Assembly: GCF_000253295.1 (NCBI RefSeq)
Contig: NC_015717.1
Span: 2,542,001 to 2,606,000 of the forward strand
Length of the DNA stretch: 64,000 nucleotides
Source of the DNA: Hyphomicrobium sp. MC1
Lineage (GTDB): Bacteria; Pseudomonadota; Alphaproteobacteria; Rhizobiales; Hyphomicrobiaceae
Direction of reading: 5' to 3'
Below, one piece after another: positions 24,980 through 32,796 of this stretch. The notes under the pieces are model-generated. The model was not told where the DNA came from, did not search any database, and was given only the letters and a program-made list of their open reading frames with translations. The position numbers and the translations under genes are program-made. Position 1 is the stretch's first letter, and each line of letters opens with the position of its first letter.

Positions 24980-26260
24980 CTATTCAACGGCCGCGAGCGG
25001 ACCGCTATAGGGTGCGCGCTTGGCGCGTTCGGGATACGTCCCCTTCAGGCGAGCAGCAACGTAGCGCTGGATGAGCCAAACGGGTTCCTCGAGATGACTG
25101 AGGCGCCCCTGCACGACTTTCCGTGACGCTAACCCGCGCTGCACGCCGACGTTCACGAGCATGTCTTCCTTGTGAAAGTCGCTCAGCATCTTGGTTTCTG
25201 CGGCGAGTGTCTCAGCGTAGTCGGGCGCGGCCATCGCCGTCTTCGTGACGAGCGTCATCGTCTGCAGCTTGCACTTTCTGGCCGATAGCGGCAGCAGCCG
25301 ATACCACAGCACGCGATCGTGCGTTGTCAGAAGCATGAAGCACGGAAAGCCGACATAAAGCCCCCATTCGACCTGATCCTCAATCGAAAGACCGGAGATC
25401 GGCGAAAAACCGGGTAGCGCTTCGCCTCTGGCCAGTGCCTCCTCCATCTCCTCGCGAATGCGTTCCTTGAAGGGAAGATGAGCGCGAATGAAATGTGGGT
25501 GCTCGGGCTCGCTCCAGGTGTTTTGGCCAGGCATCGTTCGATTGAGTGTTTCGGCGTGCGCACCGATGTGATGATAGGATTCCATCCAATTCTCGATCAT
25601 CACCTTCCAGTTGAAGTCGCATTCCCAATTGAGGGCAATGACGACCTCCATGTCTTCCGTGTTCCATGGCGCGAGCATCGTCGCGAGGTCTTTATATTGC
25701 TCGGCGACCGGCGCAGCGTTGCCGTCGAAGTTGACGAAGACGAAGCCCTTCCAGACTTCGGTACGGAAACCCGCGAGCTGCCAGTCGTCCTTTTTGAAAT
25801 CCTCGACGCGCTGCATGTGCGGACAGCCCTTGAGATGCCCATCGAGATCGAACGCCCAAAGATGGTAAGGGCACGTCAGACGCTTCGCGGTGCCACGGCG
25901 CGGAAAATCAAAGCCCTCCGGGATGATGTCCATAGAGCGGTGCGGGCAAACGCGCGACAGCACGTAGATCTGATCGCGTTCGTCGCGCGTCACGACCAGC
26001 GGTTCACCAAGCAGATCGACGGCGAGAAAGCTGCCTGACTCCTTGAGCTCGGAGACATGCGCGACGCAAAGCCAGCCGGTCTCAAGAACGCGCTTGGCTT
26101 CGAAAGCGAAATAGTCCTCGTCGGTGTACGCCGCTGGAGGAAACGTCACGGCACGGGCCAGCGGCTGCGCGGCCGCCTGCTCGATTTTAGCGGTGATCGT
26201 CGCGAGCTTGTCGGCAATTGTTTCCGTCGAGGAAAAATCGACGATATTTGAAGGGGACAT
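24980..26260 (-). CDS. Rieske non-haem iron oxygenase, alpha subunit
   Basis: A 426 aa oxygenase. The [2Fe-2S] Rieske ligands are C105-P-H107 and C130-P-Y-H133. The mononuclear iron site lies in ENWMESYHHIGAH with H230 and H235. It resembles the group that includes choline, carnitine and glycine-betaine monooxygenase/demethylase alpha subunits, so an N-demethylation or hydroxylation reaction is plausible. ATG 26260 was chosen because AAGGA lies upstream; the frame extends to 26317. No ferredoxin or reductase gene is adjacent, so it must use a partner encoded elsewhere. It is divergent from a LysR regulator that probably controls it. Confidence 0.88.
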   Translation of the reverse strand: MSPSNIVDFSSTETIADKLATITAKIEQAAAQPLARAVTFPPAAYTDEDYFAFEAKRVLETGWLCVAHVSELKESGSFLAVDLLGEPLVVTRDERDQIYVLSRVCPHRSMDIIPEGFDFPRRGTAKRLTCPYHLWAFDLDGHLKGCPHMQRVEDFKKDDWQLAGFRTEVWKGFVFVNFDGNAAPVAEQYKDLATMLAPWNTEDMEVVIALNWECDFNWKVMIENWMESYHHIGAHAETLNRTMPGQNTWSEPEHPHFIRAHLPFKERIREEMEEALARGEALPGFSPISGLSIEDQVEWGLYVGFPCFMLLTTHDRVLWYRLLPLSARKCKLQTMTLVTKTAMAAPDYAETLAAETKMLSDFHKEDMLVNVGVQRGLASRKVVQGRLSHLEEPVWLIQRYVAARLKGTYPERAKRAPYSGPLAAVE

Positions 26261-26418
26261 GGAATTTCGATCCTTTCCCGGGAGGTCGAATTCGACTGTT
26301 GAAGGCGCGCGCATCATCAGCGCTCGGGCTGAGGCCGGGAACCCATCGCTTTACAATCTGTGACATAAATAGAATTTATGAGTGGGTTGGTTCGATCAAG
26401 AGTGGTGTCGCATTGGCT

Positions 26419-27357
26419 GTGCGGAAAAAGACGATCTCGCCGGGCGCCTCGCTTTTCAGGCGCTTGGACCTAAATTTACTGAAGGTTTTCCGCGAAATAT
26501 GCCGCTCGGAAGGCATCGGCTCGGCGGCCCGAAGGCTCAACCTGCAGCAACCGACGGTGAGCCTGGCTCTTCGCCGTCTCGAAGAGCACGTTGGTGAAAA
26601 ACTATGCCTTCGAACACCGCGGGGTATCGAGCTGACGGCGGCGGGGCACGTCCTGGCCAAGTTTTGCGACACCCTTTTCGACTCCGTCCAATCCCTGCCC
26701 AACGATATCGCCAGGACGTCCGGCGACGTGCAGGGCCTGCTCACGATCCGCACCGTCTCAGGCGTTGTCTCGCCGGAACTCGATGCAACGCTCGATACGA
26801 TGCGGCGGCGTCACCCTGGCATCCGCCTGAAGATCGAAGTTGCACCTTGTCCGATCGTCGTCGAGGCCTTGGCCAAGGGCCGCGCGGAAGTCTGCATTTC
26901 TTTCGATGCCGCGCCGCGCGCCGAACTGCTTTACGAGCCACTGGTGCGCGAATTTCAGCAGCTCTACTGCGCTCGCTCCAGCCCGCTCTATGGTGCGACG
27001 GTCAACCGTCCGGAAGTGCTTGCCACCGAACGCTTCGTTGTGACCGGCACGGATGAGCCGATGGAAGTGAAGAATTTCCGCCTGCGTTATGGACTGGGAC
27101 TGAGACCGTCAGGCGAAGCGGAAAACCTGGATGAAGCCAAGCGCATGATCCGCATGGGCGTCGGACTTGGCTTTCTGCCGACCATTCTCGTCTCACGCGA
27201 GGAACGCGATCACCTCTGGCCTTTGCTGCCGTCGGCGACGCTGCCGAATTACTGCCTCTACCTGATCACGCATCCCGAGACACAACAGACCGTGCCGACG
27301 CAGATTTTTCTACGCGAAATTCGGCGACGGCTGTCGGCTCGCGGCGGAGCAATTTAG
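26419..27357 (+). CDS. LysR family transcriptional regulator
   Basis: A LysR-type regulator with the winged helix RLDLNLLKVFREICRSEGIGSAARRLNLQQPTVSLALRRLEEHVG and a C-terminal substrate-binding domain. The start is uncertain: the frame is open from 26218, but family length (about 310 aa) favours GTG 26419 (or TTG 26413). It is divergent from the Rieske oxygenase and probably responds to that enzyme's substrate. Confidence 0.85.
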   Translation: MRKKTISPGASLFRRLDLNLLKVFREICRSEGIGSAARRLNLQQPTVSLALRRLEEHVGEKLCLRTPRGIELTAAGHVLAKFCDTLFDSVQSLPNDIARTSGDVQGLLTIRTVSGVVSPELDATLDTMRRRHPGIRLKIEVAPCPIVVEALAKGRAEVCISFDAAPRAELLYEPLVREFQQLYCARSSPLYGATVNRPEVLATERFVVTGTDEPMEVKNFRLRYGLGLRPSGEAENLDEAKRMIRMGVGLGFLPTILVSREERDHLWPLLPSATLPNYCLYLITHPETQQTVPTQIFLREIRRRLSARGGAI

Positions 27358-27615
27358 CGCCGAGACCGGGGCAGCACATCGCCAAGCACCATCTGGCGGC
27401 CCCCCTTCGATACTTCGCGGCCTGTGGATAGCCCCCTCGTCTGAGCCATGCGGTGGCGCGCACATGCCACACTCTCGCCACAAGTGCGCGTCGACGCGGG
27501 CTGAACGGACGGATTAGGGTTGTACTGACATGGCGCGAATGCAGTATCGCCGGACCCGGAGCACAACGGATCACAATTTCTTCGGGGCGAACGTATTGCG
27601 GAAAAGGGGGACAAT

Positions 27616-27972
27616 GTGAGGAAACTGCTTTCGATCATCGCGCTCAGCTGCGCGATGGCCTTGGCATTCGGCGCTTACGCACCCGGTGCGCGCGCCGGTG
27701 CGCTAACGAGCGGCGTGCTGGCGCTGAAAGGCGATCAGGCCAATCTTATCGAGAAGGCCCGCTACCGCTGCTGGTGGCGGAACGGATATCGCCATTGCGG
27801 CTACCGTCGCGGATGGCGGCATCACTACGGATGGCGTCACCGCTATTGGCGTCATCGTTACTACCGTCGCCATCACAGCGTATACCGGCGCCACTATTAC
27901 TATAATTCCTATCGCCGCCCGTCCGCCTACCGCTATCGTCCGGGCTATTGCATCGGCCTGTGCTGGTGGTGA
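27616..27972 (+). CDS. Small secreted His/Tyr/Arg-rich protein
   Basis: A 118 aa protein starting at GTG with a G-run (GGGGG) upstream. Residues 1-27 form a signal peptide ending in ARA. From residue 48 on, the mature part is made almost entirely of Arg, Tyr, His and Trp, with repeated RRGWRHHYGWRHRYW-like units and four Cys (RCWW, HCGY, YCIGLCWW). It is probably unstructured and strongly basic. Similar short secreted basic, aromatic-rich proteins are frequent in Hyphomicrobiales and have no known function. It is followed by a strong terminator, so it is a single-gene unit. Confidence 0.75.
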   Translation: MRKLLSIIALSCAMALAFGAYAPGARAGALTSGVLALKGDQANLIEKARYRCWWRNGYRHCGYRRGWRHHYGWRHRYWRHRYYRRHHSVYRRHYYYNSYRRPSAYRYRPGYCIGLCWW

Positions 27973-27991
27973 CCACATCTGACGAACGAAC

Positions 27992-28024
27992 AGCGCCGGA
28001 GGATCTCCGGCGCTTTCATTTTTT
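27992..28024 (+). terminator. Rho-independent terminator
   Basis: AGCGCCGGAG (27992-28001) and CTCCGGCGCT (28005-28014) form a perfect 10 bp stem with a three-base loop, followed by a T-rich run to 28024. It ends the small secreted protein gene. Confidence 0.9.
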
Positions 28025-28270
28025 GACGTCGGCGGAGCAAATTGGAAACGAACGGCAACGTCCGCTGCGCCGCGCACAGCGAAGCTTGGCCATTGCAATT
28101 GGGGAAATTCAGTGGCTGCCTGTCGCGGGCCATCGGCGCGGACGGCAAAATTCATCAATAAAAACAGGCGTAAATTGCAATTCCGCGATCGTTATTACAG
28201 CTCTTGACGATGGCGGCGCGTCGCCGTCCAATGTTGCAGCGCGGAAGTTGCGCGAGACGGGGAACCTCTG

Positions 28271-29314
28271 ATGGCTTTCTTGAAGGGAATTTGCGCGTCG
28301 CGCGACGCGGGGGACGGATTGCGAATATTGATGGAGCGTACCGGACTTTTTCTCATCGCCCTAATTGGCCTTACCGCCCTCGTTTGCGGCACGGCATCAG
28401 CGGCGGACAACACCTACGGCGGCTTTGGTCCCGAAGGGCCGCGCATGCGCGAGCAGCTTTGGATCCTGCCAAGCGGTGAAACCGGACGTTCGCTGCGCGC
28501 GACCCTTTTTCGACCAGAGGACGATCCTAAAGCGCCGGGCAAACAGTTTCCGCTCGTCGTCATCAATCACGGCACTGATGAATCCACGCGCCTCGCCGTT
28601 TCGATGCCGGTTTATTATTGGCTGTCGCGGTGGTTCGTCGAGCGTGGGTATGCCGTCATCCTTCCGCAGCGCCGCGGCCACGGCGCGACGGGCGGCCAAC
28701 TGTCGGAGGCCGTCGGTACGTGCGCCAATCCCAATCACTATGAGTCCGGCAACATCGCCGCCGACGACATCGTGGCGACGATCAACTACATGACGGCACA
28801 GCCCTTTATCGCCAAGCGCGGCGCCATCGTCGCCGGCATCTCGACCGGCGGATGGGCATCGCTGGCCGTTGCGGCTCGCAACCTTCCGCAAGTCCAAGCC
28901 ATCGTGAATTTCGCCGGCGGACGCGGTGGGCACGCATATGGCCAGCCGAATGCGATCTGCGGTGAAAGCGATCTTCTGTCGGCAGCGCATTTCTACGGCG
29001 AGACGGCACGCGAGCCGACGATCTGGTTCTATTCCGAAAACGACAGCTATTTCGGACCTAACCTCGCCGTGAAACTCGCGCACGCCTGGAGCAGCGGGGG
29101 AGGCGACGTCGAGGAACACATCCTGCCGCCCTACGGCTCTGACGGGCACACGATTGCTGACGATCGCCAGGGCTGGGACATCTGGGGTGCGAGCCTGGAC
29201 CATTTTCTGACGACGGTTCGCGGCAGCGAGATGCAGGTTGCAGGGGAGCCCGCCGAGCAACCTGCGACGGCATTGGCAACTTCGGCCATTGCAACAACCG
29301 GCGCAACGCGATAG
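28271..29314 (+). CDS. Secreted alpha/beta hydrolase
   Basis: A 347 aa hydrolase of the dienelactone-hydrolase/peptidase S9-like alpha/beta fold. The oxyanion region is VVINHGT, and the nucleophile elbow is GISTGG, with Ser as nucleophile and conserved flanking glycines. The Asp and His are probably in the SENDSYFGP and GSDGHTI segments. An export signal (LFLIALIGLTALVCGTASA) is present at residues 26-44, or at the N-terminus if translation starts at ATG 28331. The substrate is unknown. A hairpin at 29325-29355 follows. Confidence 0.75.
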   Translation: MAFLKGICASRDAGDGLRILMERTGLFLIALIGLTALVCGTASAADNTYGGFGPEGPRMREQLWILPSGETGRSLRATLFRPEDDPKAPGKQFPLVVINHGTDESTRLAVSMPVYYWLSRWFVERGYAVILPQRRGHGATGGQLSEAVGTCANPNHYESGNIAADDIVATINYMTAQPFIAKRGAIVAGISTGGWASLAVAARNLPQVQAIVNFAGGRGGHAYGQPNAICGESDLLSAAHFYGETAREPTIWFYSENDSYFGPNLAVKLAHAWSSGGGDVEEHILPPYGSDGHTIADDRQGWDIWGASLDHFLTTVRGSEMQVAGEPAEQPATALATSAIATTGATR

Positions 29315-29324
29315 CGACCGCGCA

Positions 29325-29355
29325 ACAGGCCGTTCCCCTAATTGGGACGGTCTGT
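29325..29355 (+). terminator. Hairpin after the hydrolase gene
   Basis: A stem with one bulge forms between the CAGGCCGTTCCC and GGGACGGTCTG regions, 10 bp after the stop codon, without a U-run. It is a weak terminator candidate. Confidence 0.4.
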
Positions 29356-29516
29356 CATTGATCCAGCGCTATCGACAAGATGCGTGCTGCGATTTAGCGT
29401 AGCTAAACATTCTTGCGTGTGAAGAGTTGTCGCCCGCCGTGCAAGCGTGGCCTTTTGGAATGCAATGACGTTGATCCTCGTGCGGCAACAAACTCAAAGT
29501 CCGGTAATTTCAAGCT

Positions 29517-30827
29517 ATGGCCGCTAGACCCCGAAGTGCCGTTGTATCGGCTCTGGCGGTTGCGATGAGAGACCTCGGATTAGGGTCTTCAACCGTCCTC
29601 AAGATCGGCGTTCTCGCGCCTCTTACAGGCCCGCTGAAGGCGTGGGCGGTTCCTGGATTTAACGGCAGCCTCATCTGGACCGAGCGCGTGAATGCAGCCG
29701 GCGGACTGAAAGTCGGCGGCCGCCGCTACATGCTCGAACTGGTGCCTTACGACACGATGTATCAGCCGGACCGCGCGCTTCAGGGCGCCAAGAAGCTGAT
29801 CGTCGAAGAAGGCGTCAAACTCATCCTGATGATCGGCGGCAACGATCTCACGACGGACGTTCGCAGGCTGATCAAGCAGCATCGCATGCTCGTCGCGACG
29901 CTGTTGCCGAGCGATCTGTCTCCCGACGCGCCAACCCTAGTTGCGCCGAGCGAAGTGCATCCGATCTATAACGTGACGGGCGTCGAGTGGCTCAAGAGGA
30001 CGTATCCCGGCATCAAGACAGCGGCCCTGTGCGCGCAGCGCGATCTGCTTGGCCTGCCGTCGATCGCGACCTATCGGGCGGCCTTCGAGGCGGCCGGCAT
30101 TGAACTCGTTGCGGAGCACCTGTTCGAGCCGGATACGAGCGATTTCGGTCCGATCGTCGATAAGTTGATGGCGAAGAACCCAGACATTCTATGCTGGGAC
30201 ACGGCCTACGAGCCGTTCGTCCATGCGCTGACGATCGAAGCCTTCAAACGCGGCTTCCGCGGCCGGCTGCTATCGTGCACGTGCGACAACTATGAGGAGC
30301 TGATCCGGCGGACGAGCAGCGATTTCATGGAAGGTTTCGTCTTTCAGTTCCCTGATTTCGACGATCCGCGCCTCAACGAAGGGCATATCAATTTCGAAGA
30401 TCCCGGCACCTTCTACGATGAATTCTGCCGGCGCTTTCCGGGCACATGGAGCGCGGTGTCGTGGGAATACGCCTCGACGCTCGAGCTTTGGAAATCTGCC
30501 GTGCAGCGCGCCCGCGCGTTCGAGCCCTTCTCAGTGCTCGCCGCCATGAAGATCGGCGGCATCGGCCAGCACGCGTTTGGCGAAGCGCGATGGTGGGGCA
30601 AGGATCTGTTCGGCATCGACAATGCGCTCGTCGGCGATTGGCCGGTCGTCGCCATCGTTGACGGCAAGGCACGCATCCAGGAGTTCGGTTCGATTGCCGA
30701 CTGGTGGGCGAAGAACCGCTCATTGCTCGTCAAGCATATGCGCGCGCTTGATCTGATGTGGGACCAGCGTGAGCATTTGGCGGCGTCGGCGGAAACGCTC
30801 GAACGCCTGACCGCTCAGGATTCGTAG
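29517..30827 (+). CDS. Type I periplasmic-binding-fold protein without a clear signal peptide (amide/urea-binding-like)
   Basis: A 436 aa protein of the branched-chain amino acid/amide/urea ABC-binding family (Peripla_BP_6 type). The start of the domain is VLKIGVLAPLTGPLKAWAVPG, then a substrate-pocket region ILMIGGNDLTTDVRRLIKQHR. The first 25 residues are polar and Arg-containing, with no normal export signal or lipobox. No ABC permease or ATPase genes adjoin it. This combination recalls AmiC, a cytoplasmic sensor of the same fold. It is tail-to-tail (13 bp overlap) with the GntR gene at the edge of the methylamine locus, so a sensor or ligand-scavenging role there is possible. An internal ATG at 29568 is an alternative start. 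Confidence 0.75.
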   Translation: MAARPRSAVVSALAVAMRDLGLGSSTVLKIGVLAPLTGPLKAWAVPGFNGSLIWTERVNAAGGLKVGGRRYMLELVPYDTMYQPDRALQGAKKLIVEEGVKLILMIGGNDLTTDVRRLIKQHRMLVATLLPSDLSPDAPTLVAPSEVHPIYNVTGVEWLKRTYPGIKTAALCAQRDLLGLPSIATYRAAFEAAGIELVAEHLFEPDTSDFGPIVDKLMAKNPDILCWDTAYEPFVHALTIEAFKRGFRGRLLSCTCDNYEELIRRTSSDFMEGFVFQFPDFDDPRLNEGHINFEDPGTFYDEFCRRFPGTWSAVSWEYASTLELWKSAVQRARAFEPFSVLAAMKIGGIGQHAFGEARWWGKDLFGIDNALVGDWPVVAIVDGKARIQEFGSIADWWAKNRSLLVKHMRALDLMWDQREHLAASAETLERLTAQDS

Positions 30828-31588
30828 ATCATATCTTCGTGGGCGTTCGCCACGTAAAGCTTGATGATCTCGACGGCCGTCTCGACGTTGCGCCGAGCAA
30901 TAGCATCGTAAAGCGAGCGAAACATCAGCTGGATGCTCTTGATCTTGGCGGGCGTCAGCGCCTGCCGCCTAGCGGCCGCCCATTGCGGATGGCGACGAAC
31001 TTCATGGAGGATCGCGTACATCGCGACGATGAGCGAATTATGCGTGCCGCGCGCGATCGTCATCATGAATTCTTCTTCAAGCGCAGCAAACATTTCGGCT
31101 TCGGTGACGATGGCTTCGAGGCGCTGAAGGTGACTCTGGAGATCGGCGATATCGCGCGTCGACATATAGATCGTCGCCAGGCGCGTCATCTCGGGCGCGA
31201 GAATGGAGCCAGCGACGTTCATGGCGAAGGGCGAGGCCGTCTCGGCAAGCTGATCGACGTTGATATGCGACGAGGAGTGTCCCGCCGCGTTGCCGTTCGC
31301 ATGTGGCTTTCGCTGATATGAAACGAACGTACCGCTGCCGGGGCGACGCGAAACAATGCCGTAAACAGATAGAAATTCGAGCGCCTGACGGATCGTGGCG
31401 CGGCTATCGCCGAACGCTTCTGCGAGGTCTCGTTCGGCGGGGATTCGCGTTCCGAACGGAAATTCTCCCGATGCGAGCCGCCCGAACAGACGTGTCGCAA
31501 TCTCCTTGACCCGCGGCGTGACGAGCGGGTGACGCGAGACGTCATCGATCCAAGGCGGTGTTTCGAAGTCGTAGGTATCAGACATCAT
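30815..31588 (-). CDS. GntR family (FadR-type, FCD domain) regulator
   Basis: A 257 aa regulator. The N-terminal winged helix is PLVTPRVKEIATRLFGRLASGEFPFGTRIPAERDLAEAFGDSRATIRQALEFLSVYGIVSRRPGSGTFV, and the C-terminal half is an all-helical FCD ligand domain. Its ATG overlaps the stop of the upstream unknown gene (ATGA), so the two are co-translated. The pair is divergent from the permease and dimethylamine/TMA oxidation genes, and the likely target is the direct repeat at 32418-32448. The effector could be a methylated amine. Confidence 0.88.
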   Translation of the reverse strand: MMSDTYDFETPPWIDDVSRHPLVTPRVKEIATRLFGRLASGEFPFGTRIPAERDLAEAFGDSRATIRQALEFLSVYGIVSRRPGSGTFVSYQRKPHANGNAAGHSSSHINVDQLAETASPFAMNVAGSILAPEMTRLATIYMSTRDIADLQSHLQRLEAIVTEAEMFAALEEEFMMTIARGTHNSLIVAMYAILHEVRRHPQWAAARRQALTPAKIKSIQLMFRSLYDAIARRNVETAVEIIKLYVANAHEDMIYES

Positions 31589-32361
31589 TCAAACTCAAGC
31601 TGCTGGTTCGGATCGGCGGCGTCGCAAGCGTCGTCAGCGGAACGATCGATCGCCTCTAAAATCGTGGGTGCGAGAAGTGCGGTCAGCGCCACGGCGCTTT
31701 CCAAATTTGCGCACGCCTCGGAAAGCGCGGCCGACAACGTCAGCTGACGCGTGGAAATATCGTAGAGTTTGTCGGCATAAATCGCGTAGATATCAGCGTC
31801 GCCGTTCGGCTCGATGCAAGCCGAGAGCAGTCGCGCTTCCGGCGCCGTATAGCCGAGCACGTCCCGCAAGGTCGCCCTCAACGCGGCCGCACGCTCCGCG
31901 GTGCATGCGGCGTCTGGCGTTCGGCGACCGATCAGCGTGCGGTTGAATTGGGTGATCGCGAGAGCCGCTTCTGCGAGACGGCGATATCGCTCCCGTTGCG
32001 CGCCCATCAAAACGTCCGGCGCCTTTGCGGCGAGACGGAAATGAAAAGACGAACTTGCGCCGCCCATCGGCACTTCGAGCGTGGCGACGCCGGCGATGAC
32101 ATTGCGCCAAGTTAGCTCGGCCTCCTCGAAGCAGTTCCCAGCTTCGTGCTCGTGCCCGAGAAGCAGGCGCGCAGCGCCAGCGTTGGATCGACAGACGGCG
32201 CGCAGGGAATCGAATTCGCTTTGCTCCACAGCCAACACGGCGTCGGCTTCGAGCCAGCAACGCGCAGCCTCTTCGGTCCGGGCGCGCGATATCCGATCGA
32301 ACCCGCTCACCGTCGATTCCACCCACAAATTCCGAGGCTTGCTGGCTGCTGCGCTTCGCAT
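31585..32361 (-). CDS. Unknown protein with TPR-like helices, coupled to a GntR regulator
   Basis: A 258 aa cytoplasmic protein not assigned to a known family. Residues about 25-90 have the spacing of tetratricopeptide helices (A-A-R-C-W-L-E-A, then NAGAARLLLGHEHEAGNCFEEAELTW). The rest is helical by composition, with an acidic C-terminus (DDACDAADPNQQLEFE). There is no membrane segment, signal or metal motif. It is translationally coupled to the downstream GntR gene and divergent from the amine permease, which suggests a partner or co-regulator for methylated-amine genes. The ATG at 32361 lacks a good ribosome binding site. Confidence 0.65.
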   Translation of the reverse strand: MRSAAASKPRNLWVESTVSGFDRISRARTEEAARCWLEADAVLAVEQSEFDSLRAVCRSNAGAARLLLGHEHEAGNCFEEAELTWRNVIAGVATLEVPMGGASSSFHFRLAAKAPDVLMGAQRERYRRLAEAALAITQFNRTLIGRRTPDAACTAERAAALRATLRDVLGYTAPEARLLSACIEPNGDADIYAIYADKLYDISTRQLTLSAALSEACANLESAVALTALLAPTILEAIDRSADDACDAADPNQQLEFE

Positions 32362-32796
32362 CTCGATTGCGAAAATCCTTCGCTATCCCACTCCCATGAC
32401 ACAGCAATCGCTCTTTGTTGACCAAAATGCAACCGCATTTGACCAAAAATACCCAATTTGGTTTCGCAACTGCGATAACCGCGGTAACATCTAAGTATTG
32501 CGGTAAAATATGCTTTTTGTGCCTGCGAAATAGTCAATTAGCGTTTCTTGATGGTGATTTTTTTGACTTGCGGGTAATCCGCCTTCGCCTAACATGGCCA
32601 CCGTTGGGCAATTGCGGTGTTTTCTGGTTTAAATTGGTTTCCGGACGTTTCGTCCGGTTGCATCAAACCAAGCCCGCGCCCGACGGCAGTCCGCCGCTCT
32701 TTCGGCTTCGATCGGCAAAGGCCCCCAAGGGCTTGAGCCGCGAAACCGGGAGGTGCTCGTTTTTCATCAACCGATAAGGCTCAATCGGGAGAGAAC
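32362..32796. other. Divergent control region of the methylated-amine locus
   Basis: These 435 bp hold no gene. They are AT-rich between about 32410 and 32640. They contain TTGACCAAAA twice, 21 bp apart (32418 and 32439), GCGGTAA twice (32481-32487 and 32500-32506), a core palindrome ACCGCGGT at 32478-32485 and GCGG-N5-CCGC near 32575. Promoters for both the regulator pair and the permease operon must lie here. Confidence 0.7.
32418..32448. promoter_or_regulatory. Direct repeat TTGACCAAAA x2, 21 bp apart
   Basis: Identical 10-mers at 32418-32427 and 32439-32448 are spaced by two helical turns, which places them on one face of the DNA. They lie 57-87 bp upstream of the unknown gene and about 350 bp from the permease start. 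They are a candidate operator for the GntR protein or an activator. Confidence 0.5.
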
